From: Paracoccaceae bacterium | Lineage (GTDB): Bacteria > Pseudomonadota > Alphaproteobacteria > Rhodobacterales > Rhodobacteraceae | DNA length: 34,192 bases | Direction of reading: 5' to 3' | Assembly (NCBI GenBank): GCA_009920815.1 | Contig: RFZH01000002.1 | Coordinates: 1-34,192, forward strand | Shown: one piece after another, positions 14,932 through 23,584 of the stretch | Position numbering within the stretch: the first letter of the stretch is position 1 | Layout: each line of letters opens with the position of its first letter | Notes under the pieces: model-generated | The model's database searches: none | What the model saw: only the letters and a program-made list of their open reading frames with translations | Told to the model about the DNA's origin: nothing | Translations under genes and position numbers: made by a program

Positions 14932-15771
14932 ATGACGACACATAACAATGTCGCGCCAATCATCATCAAACGTAAGAAAATCATCGTGAGTGGTGGACAC
15001 CACGGCGGTGCGTGGAAAGTGGCCTATGCCGACTTTGTTACCGCGATGATGGCTTTCTTTATGTTGATGTGGCTTTTGAACGCGACGACTGAACAACAAC
15101 GCAAAGGGATTGCAGATTACTTTAGTCCTACATTTGCAATTAATCGCACCTCTGGCGGCGGGGATAGCTCGTTCGTGGGGGATTCTGTTTTTACGGAAAA
15201 TACGCTGACGCGTCAGGGGATTGGCGCATCTACTGTACATCCGACCGAAAGCGTAGGATCGCGGGGGGCGACCGGACTGGATGACCAAGGCAGCCAAGAG
15301 GAAGAGGCCCTGAATGCGTTGCGCGATATTCAGGACGCGCTAAAGGCAAGATCTGGGGAAAGCGCGGTATCCGATGATGTGCTTAAGCATATTGTATCAG
15401 AAGTTACCGACGAAGGGCTTGTCGTTGAATTGTTCGATCGCCCAAATCGACCCTTGTTCCATGATGACAATAGGCCAACAGAACTCTTGCATCAGCTGTC
15501 TCAGATTGTCGTCGAAAGTTCGCGACTGGTGACCAACCCTGTGGCAATACATGCCCATATTGCGGCCACACCGGTTGTTCTGGCACAGCCCAGCCATTGG
15601 ACGGATACGATGCAGCGTGCCAATCACGTGCGTACCCTATTTACGGCGATAGGAATGGATCAAAATCGCGTTGCGCGCATTACCGGTCATGGCGATCGCG
15701 AACATCGGGTTCGAAATCCCATGTCGATGCGCAACAATAGAATTGAAATTGTGTTCCTAAGGCAGAATTAG
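14932..15771 (+). CDS. motB: Flagellar motor protein MotB
   Basis: Stator subunit that couples ion flow to flagellar rotation and anchors the stator to the cell wall. 279 residues. After a basic N-terminus (IIIKRKKIIVSGGHHGG) comes the single membrane helix AWKVAYADFVTAMMAFFMLM. It contains the ion-binding aspartate in YADF, as in proton-driven MotB. A low-complexity linker follows (about residues 75-145). The C-terminal peptidoglycan-binding OmpA/MotB domain ends VTGHG-like ARITGHGDREHRVRNPMSMR then NNRIEIVFL. No MotA gene is in the window. First gene of the flagellar block, intact, with AGGTGG before the start. Confidence 0.92.
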   Translation: MTTHNNVAPIIIKRKKIIVSGGHHGGAWKVAYADFVTAMMAFFMLMWLLNATTEQQRKGIADYFSPTFAINRTSGGGDSSFVGDSVFTENTLTRQGIGASTVHPTESVGSRGATGLDDQGSQEEEALNALRDIQDALKARSGESAVSDDVLKHIVSEVTDEGLVVELFDRPNRPLFHDDNRPTELLHQLSQIVVESSRLVTNPVAIHAHIAATPVVLAQPSHWTDTMQRANHVRTLFTAIGMDQNRVARITGHGDREHRVRNPMSMRNNRIEIVFLRQN

Positions 15772-15855
15772 ATTCAATTTGAACTATTAGGAGGATGTTA
15801 AGCCCACGCCCTTAAACCTGTGACGAACAAGTCAACAGAATCGAAAGGCGTTTCC

Positions 15856-17158
15856 ATGACAATTTCTTCCTCACTGAATGCAAGCGTCGCTGGGCTCGCG
15901 GCGAATGCCAGCCGATTGGCTACGATTTCTGATAATATTGCGAACTCGGCGACCTACGGATATCGCCGGGTTCAAACCGATTTTCATTCGATGGTCATTG
16001 GTGGACACGGTGGCACCTATTCTGCCGGTGGCGTGCACACCACCAATCAGCGATTGATTGATCAGGGCGGAGCGTTAACATCCACAGCAAACCCAACTGA
16101 TTTGGCTGTCCGCGGTCGCGGATTTTTACCTGTTGCACGCACGTCAGAAGTTAAAGCCAACAATGGTGACAGCACGATGTTATTGGCAACAACCGGATCT
16201 TTTCGAACAAATGCAGAGGGCCTGTTAACAACTGAATCCGGTTTGGTCCTTTTGGGTTGGCCCGCGTTGGCAGATGGGACCATGCCATCCTATCCACGCG
16301 ATACAAGCGACGGCTTGGAACCGATCAAAATTAACACCAACCAATTCACTGGAGAACCGACCACACGCATGAGCTTGGGCGTCAATTTGCCTGCAACGTC
16401 AACGGACGCGTCCTCGGACGGCAATCTTCAGGATCTTTCTATCGAATATTATGACAATCTTGGGACATCACAGAATCTAAAGTTGGAATTTACCCCTGTC
16501 GTGCCCGCATCTGGGTCATCCAATGAATGGGTCCTAACCATCCGCGATTCAGCGACGGGTGATGCGATTATAGGCGAATATACTCTATCCTTCGAAGATG
16601 ATCAGACCTCGGGGGGGGACATTAAAAAATGTAGACACAATTAGCGGCGGCACCTATGCGCCAACAACAGGAAGCTTTATCATCGAAGTCGCGGGCGGCC
16701 CCATCGAAATTGAAATCGGGAAATATGGTGATAGTGATGGCATTACACAATTTTCGGATAGCTTTGCCCCGGTATCCTTAAAAAAGGACGGATCACCCGT
16801 TGGCAATATGACTGGCGTCGAAGTTGATGAAAACGGGAATGTATACGCCTTTTTCGATACGGGTATATCTCGCCGTATTTTCCAAGTTCCCTTGATTGAT
16901 CTGCCAAATCCAAATGGGCTTGGTGCACAAGACAAACAAACCTATCTCGCTTCACCGGAAAGCGGAACGTTTTTTCTGTGGGACGCAGGTGATGGTCCAA
17001 CAGGGGATGTTGTCTCCTACGCCCTCGAAGAATCCGCCACCGACGTTGCGCAAGAACTGACAAGCATGATCCAGACACAGCGCGCCTATTCGTCGAACGC
17101 GAAGGTCATCCAAACTGTAGATGAAATGCTGCAAGAAACCACAAATATCATTCGATAG
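15856..17158 (+). CDS. flgE: Flagellar hook protein FlgE, frameshifted as read
   Basis: Hook subunit, exported through the flagellar type III apparatus. The N-terminal rod-type motif (SSLNASVAGLAANASRLATI then SDNIANSATYGYRR) and the C-terminal helix (QELTSMIQTQRAYSSNAKVI, then QTVDEMLQETTNIIR) are both present. The frame starting at 15856 shifts at a G8 run (16611-16618) and ends at 16644. The continuing protein is read in the next frame up to 17158. Removing one G (G7) gives a smooth join, DDQTSGGTLKNVDTISGGTY, about 434 residues, the expected size. The start at 15856 has AAAGG upstream. The G8 tract could be a sequencing expansion, a real mutation or a slippage switch. Confidence 0.88.
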
Positions 17159-17170
17159 GGGGATGCTCGC

Positions 17171-18361
17171 ATGTCACTCGGAGCCGCATTGACAAACGCA
17201 CTGTCTGGTTTGCATGTCGCAACCAAATCGACAGAGCTGATCTCGTCAAATATCTCAAACGCGCTAACACCCAATTACGCGAAACGCAGTCTTGCTGTCT
17301 CGGCCCGCGCGGGCGAACATGATGGCGCGACCATCGACGCGATCCAACGCAAAGAAAACAATGCAATCCTGAGGGATCTGCGGCGTTCTACAGCTCAGCT
17401 CAGCAAAGATCAAACACAGGCTGATTTTGCGCAATCACTCAGCCGCCTGACAGGTGACACAACGTCAGATTATTCTTTAGGGTCTCGTCTAAACGCATTT
17501 AGAAATGCCATTATCGAGGCCGCAGGGCAACCCGATGATCCACAACGATTATCACGCGCGGCAAGCGCAGCCGAACGTTATGCCAAAGGTATTTCCACCG
17601 CAGCGCAGGGGATAAAAGAGCTGCAATCACAAACCAAAAAATCATTGGAAAATGATTTGCGCGATGTCAACAAAACCCTCGCTGCCCTCCAAAAGGTTAA
17701 TAATGCAATTGGAAGCACAACTCGGAAAAATGGTCATTATGCGGGATTATTAGATCAACGTGATCAATTACTGGCGACCTTATCAGACGCAATTGAATTC
17801 AAAATATACGATCGTGAAAATGGCAAAATAGCCGTGTACACGCCAGAAGGCACAGCCTTATTGGAAACGCGGGCCTCGCAGATTACGGTGTCTCATGATA
17901 CGTAATCCGATGTGCTGTCTTTTGTGGTCAATGGACAATCCGAGGCGACATTTCTGACAGGTCGGATCGGCGGGTTGGCCCACATTTATAATTCCGACAG
18001 CCAAACGGCATTGACTAATTTGGATCAATTGGCAGCAAACTTGGTGTCAGAATTTTCTGTTATTGATCAAAGTATCGCGCCGACCGATCAAGGATTGTTC
18101 CAATTTGACAGTGGTATCGGGGCACAGAGCTTGCGCATTCATCCCGCAGCGGCATCAGATCCATGGCGGTTAGCTGATGGTCTGCAGGCGGCCACGCAAA
18201 GCGCAAACCCAAACAACGAGATCCTCAACGCAATGGTAAGGCTGCTTTCCAGTGATGCTGTGATTTCTAGCCAAACACGCAATGTCATGACCCAAGCCGA
18301 TGCAAACGCTGTCCAGGCCGACGAGAATTTGGCCCGTGCACATTATTCCCTACGATGGTGA
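17171..18361 (+). pseudogene. flgK: Flagellar hook-associated protein FlgK, stop-interrupted and C-truncated
   Basis: Hook-filament junction protein. The N-terminus MSLGAALTNALSGLHVATKS then TELISSNISNALTPNYAKRS is typical. An in-frame TAA stop lies at 17903-17905, after TVSHDT. The same frame continues without shift (SDVLSFVVNGQSEATFLTGR) through the middle domain to 18361. The C-terminal helical region that ends FlgK proteins with a VEQxYAANARVIQxxDxM-type motif, which packs into the hook tip, is missing. Past about 18345 the sequence matches flgD in another frame instead. With both a stop and a lost C-terminus the gene should be non-functional as read. It starts 12 bases after flgE with GGGGG upstream. 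Confidence 0.85.
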
Positions 18362-18497
18362 AACCGAATTAGAAACAGGCTCAGTCTACTCTTATCATTC
18401 TGTTCAAGAAGTCAGCCTAGAAGACGGCAAAGCCGTTCTAGGACTTCCCGACGGGAATTACGTTTATTCCGACATGGTGACGGCACTTAAAATCTAA
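18345..18497 (+). pseudogene. flgD: C-terminal remnant of FlgD (hook cap assembly protein)
   Basis: In the frame ending with TAA at 18495-18497 the sequence reads YDGETELETGSVYSYHSVQE then VSLEDGKAVLGLPDG and YVYSDMVTAL. This fits the end of rhodobacteral FlgD as I remember it: a SYxxGExL strand, a VYSxVTEV strand, then LxLxxG and VxSxxVTAL. Only about 45 residues remain. It is joined directly to the flgK fragment in a different frame. Its stop overlaps the convergent ubiB stop by 4 bases. Assigned from pattern memory only. Confidence 0.55.
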
Positions 18498-20032
18498 AAT
18501 CGTGTCGCCAACCAGACCAATGCACCAGCGTTTGCAAACAAGCCAAAAATAATCATCGCTCGATAAAAAGTGCGCCAGATTTTTTGAGGCGGGTTAACAA
18601 CTTCGGACTTGGATTGTGCAATCAATGCACGCTCTACAAGACTGGGTAATCGTGGTCCAAATCTGCCAACCACACGCAAAGTATTCATCAAATCCCGCGC
18701 AGCAGCAAGCGGACCAATACTGTCTCGGATATAATTTTCGACGACTGGACGTGCTACCTGCCAAATATTGATTTGTGGACTAAGCGAACGCGCGACGCCT
18801 TCGACAACCACCATGGTGCGCTGTAACAAAATTAATTCGGTACGCGTTTCCATACCAAAACGTTCCGTCACTTCAAACAGATGGTTTAACAAGCGGCCCA
18901 TTGAAATATGGGTTGCATCCATGCCAAAAATCGGTTCGCCGACCGCGCGCAATGCGCGGGCAAATTCATCCACATCTTGTGATGACGGCACATAACCTGC
19001 TTCGAAATGCACCTCTGCGACACGTTGATAATCACGTCGAATAAAACCAAACAGGATTTCGGCATAAACCCGGCGCGTGTATTCATCGATATGCCCCATG
19101 ATCCCAAAATCAAAGGCAACAATCGCACCGTCATCGCCAACCTTTAGGTTGCCTTGGTGCATGTCAGCGTGAAAATATCCGTCACGTAGCGCATGTTGTA
19201 AAAACAGCTGCAATACACGCTCGCCCAACTCAACGCGATCAAAACCTTTTTCATCAAGCGCATCATTGTCGCCGAGCGGTGTTCCTTCGACCCAATCCAG
19301 CGTCATCACACGCCGCCCAGACAAAGCCCATTTAACGCGCGGCACACGGAATCCTTGATCCTTTTCCGTGTTTGCCGAAAACTCAGACGCCGAAGAGCTT
19401 TCAAGACGCAGGTCAAGCTCTCCCAATACAACGCCCTCAAAATGTTCGATGACATCCATTGGCCGCAGACGGCGTGCAAATGGAGCCAAAATTTCAATAG
19501 CGCGGGCCGCTAGATAAAACGCGTCAACATCACGACGAAATGCCTTTTCGATACCTGGCCTTAGAACTTTTACGGCAACCGTTTCGCCAGTTTCTGCCAA
19601 CTTCGCCTTGTGCACCTGCGCAATCGAGGCAGCTGCCACAGGTTCGCTGAATTCAGAAAAGATTGCGTCTGGGTTCAGCGAGGTTTCTAATTGAAAACTT
19701 TGCTTCGCCAAATGTGTCGAAAATGGTGGTAATTTATCTTGTAATACACGCAATTGCTGCGCCAGATCATTGCCCACAACGTCAGGGCGCGTCGACAAAA
19801 TTTGCCCAAACTTTATATAGGCAGGGCCTAGTGCCGTCAAAGCACGGGTCACAGGCGGCATTGATGGATCGCCCTTTAACCCCAAAAACTGAAATGGCCA
19901 CCCCAGAATACGCGCCGCAATACGAAGCGAGCGCGGCGCCTCCATAGCGTTTAGGATCACACGCATCGCACCAGTGCGTTCTAGCGTTGCGCCCGTGCGA
20001 ATGAGTCGAATGATATTATGGGGTCCGCGCAT
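18494..20032 (-). CDS. ubiB: Ubiquinone biosynthesis regulatory kinase-like protein UbiB
   Basis: ADCK/ABC1-family atypical kinase or ATPase needed for ubiquinone synthesis, membrane-associated. 512 residues. Family motifs are the KxGQ signature in YIKFGQILSTRPDVV (near residue 70), the alanine-rich loop AAASIAQVHKAKL, the lysine in TVAVKVLRPGI, the catalytic HADMHQGNL and FDFGIMG. The C-terminus has a hydrophobic helix (AMIIFGLFANAGALVWLA), a likely membrane anchor. The ATG directly follows the ubiE stop (TAGATG at 20035-20030), so the two are coupled. Intact. Confidence 0.95.
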   Translation of the reverse strand: MRGPHNIIRLIRTGATLERTGAMRVILNAMEAPRSLRIAARILGWPFQFLGLKGDPSMPPVTRALTALGPAYIKFGQILSTRPDVVGNDLAQQLRVLQDKLPPFSTHLAKQSFQLETSLNPDAIFSEFSEPVAAASIAQVHKAKLAETGETVAVKVLRPGIEKAFRRDVDAFYLAARAIEILAPFARRLRPMDVIEHFEGVVLGELDLRLESSSASEFSANTEKDQGFRVPRVKWALSGRRVMTLDWVEGTPLGDNDALDEKGFDRVELGERVLQLFLQHALRDGYFHADMHQGNLKVGDDGAIVAFDFGIMGHIDEYTRRVYAEILFGFIRRDYQRVAEVHFEAGYVPSSQDVDEFARALRAVGEPIFGMDATHISMGRLLNHLFEVTERFGMETRTELILLQRTMVVVEGVARSLSPQINIWQVARPVVENYIRDSIGPLAAARDLMNTLRVVGRFGPRLPSLVERALIAQSKSEVVNPPQKIWRTFYRAMIIFGLFANAGALVWLATRF

Positions 20033-20785
20033 CTAAATCTTCCAACCAGAATGCAAACACGCAATACCCATCGTTAAATTACGGAATTTGGCATTTTCAA
20101 ATCCCGCATTTCGCACCATGCCTAAGAATGTTTCTTGATCAGGAAATTTCCGAATTGATTCAACAAGATATTGATAACTGTCTCGATCGTTTGCAATAAT
20201 TTTTCCCATGGTTGGGATAAAATTAAATGAATAGATATCATAGATCCGCTGCATCAAGTCGTTAGGGATTTGGGAAAACTCCAACACCATTAACCGCCCA
20301 CCGGGTTTTAAAACGCGATACGCTTCGCGTAGGGCTTCCTCAGGGCGCGTGACATTTCGGATACCAAAACTGATCGTATACACATCGAAAGTATTGTCAT
20401 GAAATGGTAACGCCATTGCATCACCGACGACCCAATCCAACTGATCTGCCATTTGATCTGCTTCTGCGCGCTTACGACCTGCGATCAGCATGGGTTCGGT
20501 CAAATCGCAAACGGTTGCATGGCCATAACCTGCACGCTTGAGAAAGCGAAACGAAATATCCCCCGTTCCACCTGCGACGTCCAAAAGCTTTTGACCAGCA
20601 CGTGGGGCCAACCAATCCATCATCGCATCTTTCCAAATGCGGTGAATACCCATCGACATCACATCATTCATTATATCGTATTTCGACGCCACACTGCCGA
20701 AAACGCCTTGAACGCGCGACGCTTTTTCCGCTTCTGGTACGGTTTGAAACCCGAAATGTGTGGTGTTATCTGACTTATCGTTCAT
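20033..20785 (-). CDS. ubiE: Ubiquinone/menaquinone C-methyltransferase UbiE
   Basis: SAM-dependent methylation of the quinone ring (2-polyprenyl-6-methoxy-1,4-benzoquinol). 250 residues. Motif I LLDVAGGTGDISFRF lies near residue 65, the signature VFGSVASKYDIMNDVMSMGI then HRIWK near residue 25, and the second family signature PGGRLMVLEFSQIP near 165. The start at 20785 (MNDKSDNTTHFGF) has AAGGAAA upstream and fits the family; the frame open 37 codons further up is rejected. Operon with ubiB. Confidence 0.96.
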   Translation of the reverse strand: MNDKSDNTTHFGFQTVPEAEKASRVQGVFGSVASKYDIMNDVMSMGIHRIWKDAMMDWLAPRAGQKLLDVAGGTGDISFRFLKRAGYGHATVCDLTEPMLIAGRKRAEADQMADQLDWVVGDAMALPFHDNTFDVYTISFGIRNVTRPEEALREAYRVLKPGGRLMVLEFSQIPNDLMQRIYDIYSFNFIPTMGKIIANDRDSYQYLVESIRKFPDQETFLGMVRNAGFENAKFRNLTMGIACLHSGWKI

Positions 20786-21157
20786 CAAGATTTCCTTGCA
20801 TCTGAGCCTTTCATATATTGTGATGACCCCATCATGCAATGCGATCTTTGGTTGATATCGTCGCAGCGCACACAAAAACCAACATAAAAGGGGCATAATT
20901 TCGCCTTGAATGACGAATACAAAACATTTGTTTTAATCAGTGTGTGAGTAAACTTTGTCTGGTCTTGAATTATCCTTTTACATTACGTGCGCCGCGGCAA
21001 TTGCTTGCGGGTTGAACACGTGGCATGAAAACTCTCAACGGCTCTCCGAAATGGTAAAGTGGTTGCGCAACACCGTGTTTACGCGAAAATAACAAGAGGC
21101 GCCCCATTGGATCCGCGCGTATGATTGATTAAGTTCGGTTGAAAAGAGGATCCCCAG
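20786..21157. other. Divergent gap between ubiE and mutM
   Basis: 372 bases without a gene. It must hold the promoters of ubiE (minus) and mutM (plus). On the minus strand TTGCAT and TATATG with 16 bases between lie 5' of ubiE, a weak sigma-70-like pair. I see no repeat copy, RNA gene or strong palindrome here. Confidence 0.5.
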
Positions 21158-22009
21158 ATGCCCGAATTGCCAGAAGTCGAAACAGTGATGCGGGGGCTTG
21201 CGCCTTCGATGACTGGTGCGGTCATTACGAACGCACACGTGAACCGACCAAATTTACGTTGGCCGTTCCCTGAAAATATGGCTGATCGGTTAACAGGCCA
21301 GCGGGTTGAACGCCTTACACGTCGCTCTAAATACATCCTAGCCACACTGAATGGCGGCGAAACCTTATTAATTCACTTAGGCATGTCTGGACGTATATTG
21401 GTGTCCGGCGATCCATTGGGGCAGTTCGTGCATGACCATCCAGCACAACAAAAACACGATCACGTTGTGTTAGAATTTGATAATGGCGCAAGGGTTACAT
21501 TCAACGACCCACGCCGCTTTGGAGCAATGGATTTGATCGAAACTGCCAAACTTGACGATCATTCCTTGCTTAAAGTGTTGGGACCGGAACCTTTCTCGAA
21601 CAGTTTCAACGAAAGCTATCTTGGGCAACGCATTTCCAACAAAAAGTCCCCAATCAAATCGGTCCTTTTAGATCAATCCGTCGTGGCAGGATTGGGCAAC
21701 ATTTACGTATGCGAAGTCTTGTACAAGACAGGAATCCACCCTGCTAGGCTGGCCAATGATATTTCACCGCAAGAAACCGCAAAACTGATTCCCACAATTC
21801 GCACTGTGCTAGAGGCAGCAATACAAGCTGGAGGATCGTCACTGCGTGATTTTCGACAAGCTGATGGCGAACTGGGTTATTTTCAACACAGCTTTGATGT
21901 CTACGGTCGCGAACAAGAAAAGTGCAAGAATACTGAATGTTCGTCAAAAATCGAACGTCTTGTTCAGTCCGGGCGATCCAGCTTCTTCTGCCCTTCGTGT
22001 CAAAGATAG
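21158..22009 (+). CDS. mutM: Formamidopyrimidine-DNA glycosylase
   Basis: Base-excision repair enzyme that removes 8-oxoguanine and formamidopyrimidines. 283 residues. The catalytic N-terminus MPELPEVETVMRGL has Pro2 (after Met removal) and Glu3. The catalytic lysine is in RRSKYIL near residue 57, and the void-filling loop NDPRRFG lies near residue 112. The C-terminal zinc finger has four cysteines in CKNTEC ... FFCPSCQR. AAAGAGGA precedes the ATG. Divergent from ubiE, same strand as the following hydratase gene (63-base gap). Confidence 0.96.
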   Translation: MPELPEVETVMRGLAPSMTGAVITNAHVNRPNLRWPFPENMADRLTGQRVERLTRRSKYILATLNGGETLLIHLGMSGRILVSGDPLGQFVHDHPAQQKHDHVVLEFDNGARVTFNDPRRFGAMDLIETAKLDDHSLLKVLGPEPFSNSFNESYLGQRISNKKSPIKSVLLDQSVVAGLGNIYVCEVLYKTGIHPARLANDISPQETAKLIPTIRTVLEAAIQAGGSSLRDFRQADGELGYFQHSFDVYGREQEKCKNTECSSKIERLVQSGRSSFFCPSCQR

Positions 22010-22072
22010 CTTGATCCATCTCGCAATCGTGATATTGAACGGGACTCAGATAAACAACCGAAAGACTGTTTC

Positions 22073-22849
22073 ATGGCTTATGAGACGATCATCGTAGAGA
22101 TCGAAGACCACATTGCGGTGATGAAATTAAACCGCCCAGATGCGTTGAACGCTTTGAACGACCAATTGTTGGCAGAGCTTACAGACGCGCTGGAAAATGC
22201 CCAAAAAAATGATAAAGTTCGCTGCATCATTATTACAGGGTCGGAAAAGGCCTTTGCAGCCGGCGCTGACATCAAGATGATGAGCAGCCAAAGTTTTGTC
22301 GATGTCTTTGCAGGCGACCTATTCGCCGATCAATCAAATCGGATCGCACGCATTCGCAAGCCAATTATCGCTGCAGTGTCGGGGTATGCACTTGGTGGTG
22401 GTTGCGAATTAGCGATGCTGTGCGATTTCATTATTGCGGCAGACAACGCCAAATTTGGCCAACCCGAAATTAACCTTGGTGTGATTGCGGGCATGGGCGG
22501 AACACAGCGCTTGACACGCTCGATTGGTAAATCAAAAGCCATGGATATGAACCTAACCGGTCGCTTTATGGATGCTGAAGAGGCCGAACGTTGTGGTTTG
22601 GTCAGCCGCGTTGTCCCCGCCAAAAAGCTAATGGACGAAGCGATGGGCGCTGCCTCAAAAATCGCAGAAAAATCAATGATTGCGGTTATGGCTGCAAAAG
22701 AAGCTGTAAACCGTTCATATGAAACCACATTAGCAGAAGGGCTATTGATGGAACGTCGTTTGTTCCATTCAATGTTTGCTACCGAAGACCAAAAAGAAGG
22801 TATGAGCGCCTTCATGGAAAAGCGCGAACCGCAATTTCGCGACAAATAA
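22073..22849 (+). CDS. Enoyl-CoA hydratase
   Basis: Crotonase-family hydratase that adds water to trans-2-enoyl-CoA in beta-oxidation. 258 residues. Oxyanion-hole stretches are KAFAAGADIKMM near residue 63 and GYALGGGCELAMLCDF near 103. The catalytic glutamates are in GGGCE and in PEINLGVIAGMGGTQRL, both expected for a true hydratase rather than an isomerase. Close to the short-chain FadB-like or PaaF group; the substrate is not decided. It lies between mutM and rpsT, a position I recall for other rhodobacteral genomes. Confidence 0.93.
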   Translation: MAYETIIVEIEDHIAVMKLNRPDALNALNDQLLAELTDALENAQKNDKVRCIIITGSEKAFAAGADIKMMSSQSFVDVFAGDLFADQSNRIARIRKPIIAAVSGYALGGGCELAMLCDFIIAADNAKFGQPEINLGVIAGMGGTQRLTRSIGKSKAMDMNLTGRFMDAEEAERCGLVSRVVPAKKLMDEAMGAASKIAEKSMIAVMAAKEAVNRSYETTLAEGLLMERRLFHSMFATEDQKEGMSAFMEKREPQFRDK

Positions 22850-22891
22850 CCCTGATGTTCGCGTTTTTTCAGCAAAAACGTGAATGGCCTG

Positions 22892-22920
22892 TTGACTCGG
22901 CGATGAGTCGGGCCTAAAGA
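22892..22920 (+). promoter_or_regulatory. Sigma-70-type promoter of rpsT with two GANTC sites in the spacer
   Basis: TTGACT (22892-22897), 17 bases, TAAAGA (22915-22920), 46 bases before the rpsT ATG. GACTC (22894-22898) and GAGTC (22905-22909) overlap the -35 box and spacer and form an inverted repeat, so CcrM methylation could affect this promoter. Confidence 0.6.
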
Positions 22921-22966
22921 CGCGAACTCAGAATATACGTAACCCAAGCAATGGGATGAGAGACAT

Positions 22967-23230
22967 ATGGCAAATACGCCTCAATCCAAGAAACGCGCAC
23001 GTCAAACCGAGCGTCGTACAGCAGTAAACAAAGCGCGTCGTTCACGCATTCGCACGTTCCTTCGTAAAGTCGAAGAAGCGATCGCAAGCGGGAATAAAGA
23101 CGCGGCAGTAGACGCACTGCGCGCAGCTCAGCCTGAACTGATGCGCGGCGTGACAAAAGGTGTGTTCCACAAAAACACAGCGTCACGAAAAATGTCCCGT
23201 CTATCCGCACGCGTAAAAGCAATAGCCTAA
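22967..23230 (+). CDS. rpsT: 30S ribosomal protein S20
   Basis: 87 residues, basic, with the S20 opening MANTPQSKKRARQTERRTAV followed by NKARRSRIRTFLRKVEEAI. The typical end is GVFHKNTASRKMSRLSARVK. Binds 16S rRNA early in 30S assembly. GAGAG precedes the ATG. It has its own promoter and terminator and sits directly upstream of dnaA, as in many alphaproteobacteria. Confidence 0.97.
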   Translation: MANTPQSKKRARQTERRTAVNKARRSRIRTFLRKVEEAIASGNKDAAVDALRAAQPELMRGVTKGVFHKNTASRKMSRLSARVKAIA

Positions 23231-23255
23231 TCGCAAATCGGATTTAATTTAAAAA

Positions 23256-23284
23256 GCGCGCTGCATTTTGCGGCGCCTTTTTTG
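23256..23284 (+). terminator. Rho-independent terminator after rpsT
   Basis: GCGCTGC (23258-23264) pairs with GCGGCGC (23270-23276), 7 pairs including one G-T, with a five-base loop, and is followed by a run of T (23278-23283). It begins about 25 bases after the rpsT stop. Confidence 0.75.
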
Positions 23285-23304
23285 TGTTCTGAGGGCATTT
23301 TTTA

Positions 23305-23399
23305 GACTCAGAGATTCTTTTTAGAAAAATGCGAGTCAAGTGCATAGTTCTGTTGCTCAGGTCAGTTTGAAATTGCTAACGTTGACTTGCGGGTGACTC
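23305..23399. promoter_or_regulatory. Cluster of four GANTC sites upstream of dnaA
   Basis: GACTC 23305-23309, GATTC 23313-23317, GAGTC 23333-23337 and GACTC 23395-23399. GANTC is the CcrM methylation site of alphaproteobacteria, and in Caulobacter such sites in the dnaA promoter make expression depend on methylation state. By chance about one site per 256 bases is expected. Confidence 0.55.
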
Positions 23400-23584
23400 G
23401 CACTTGGGGGACAATTTAAAGTCGACGGTATGGAATGACCGGCATCGTTTTTAACGGTTTGCTTTTTTTGTCCATTTCAGACATTTTATCTCTGTGCGCT
23501 ACAACAGCGCGCAAATATTTGTTGCCAATTCAAGTGCGTCTCAACGGTAGGGTCGTTTGAACTTGGGTCGGGAAGAGAATAAAT

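Larger units (their letters stand above)
23231..23584. other. rpsT-dnaA gap
   Basis: 354 bases without a gene. It holds the rpsT terminator and then the dnaA upstream region with four GANTC sites. I see no cluster of DnaA boxes (TTATCCACA-like), so it does not look like oriC. A TTGACT at 23383-23388 could be a dnaA -35 box but no good -10 follows at 16-18 bases. Confidence 0.5.

Noticed and set aside
15788..15816. TTAA pair and a six-residue leader frame (MLSPRP) before flgE
   Set aside because: The TTAA spacing is 10 instead of 7, and the AGGAGG touches the leader ATG without a usable gap.
22858..22884. Terminator after the enoyl-CoA hydratase gene
   Set aside because: An 11-base A/T-rich stem with one G-T pair is present but no T tract follows, and the stem itself is mostly A and T; left uncalled.
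23231..23584. Replication origin next to dnaA
   Set aside because: No group of DnaA boxes or AT-rich unwinding segment is visible; in this group oriC need not be beside dnaA.
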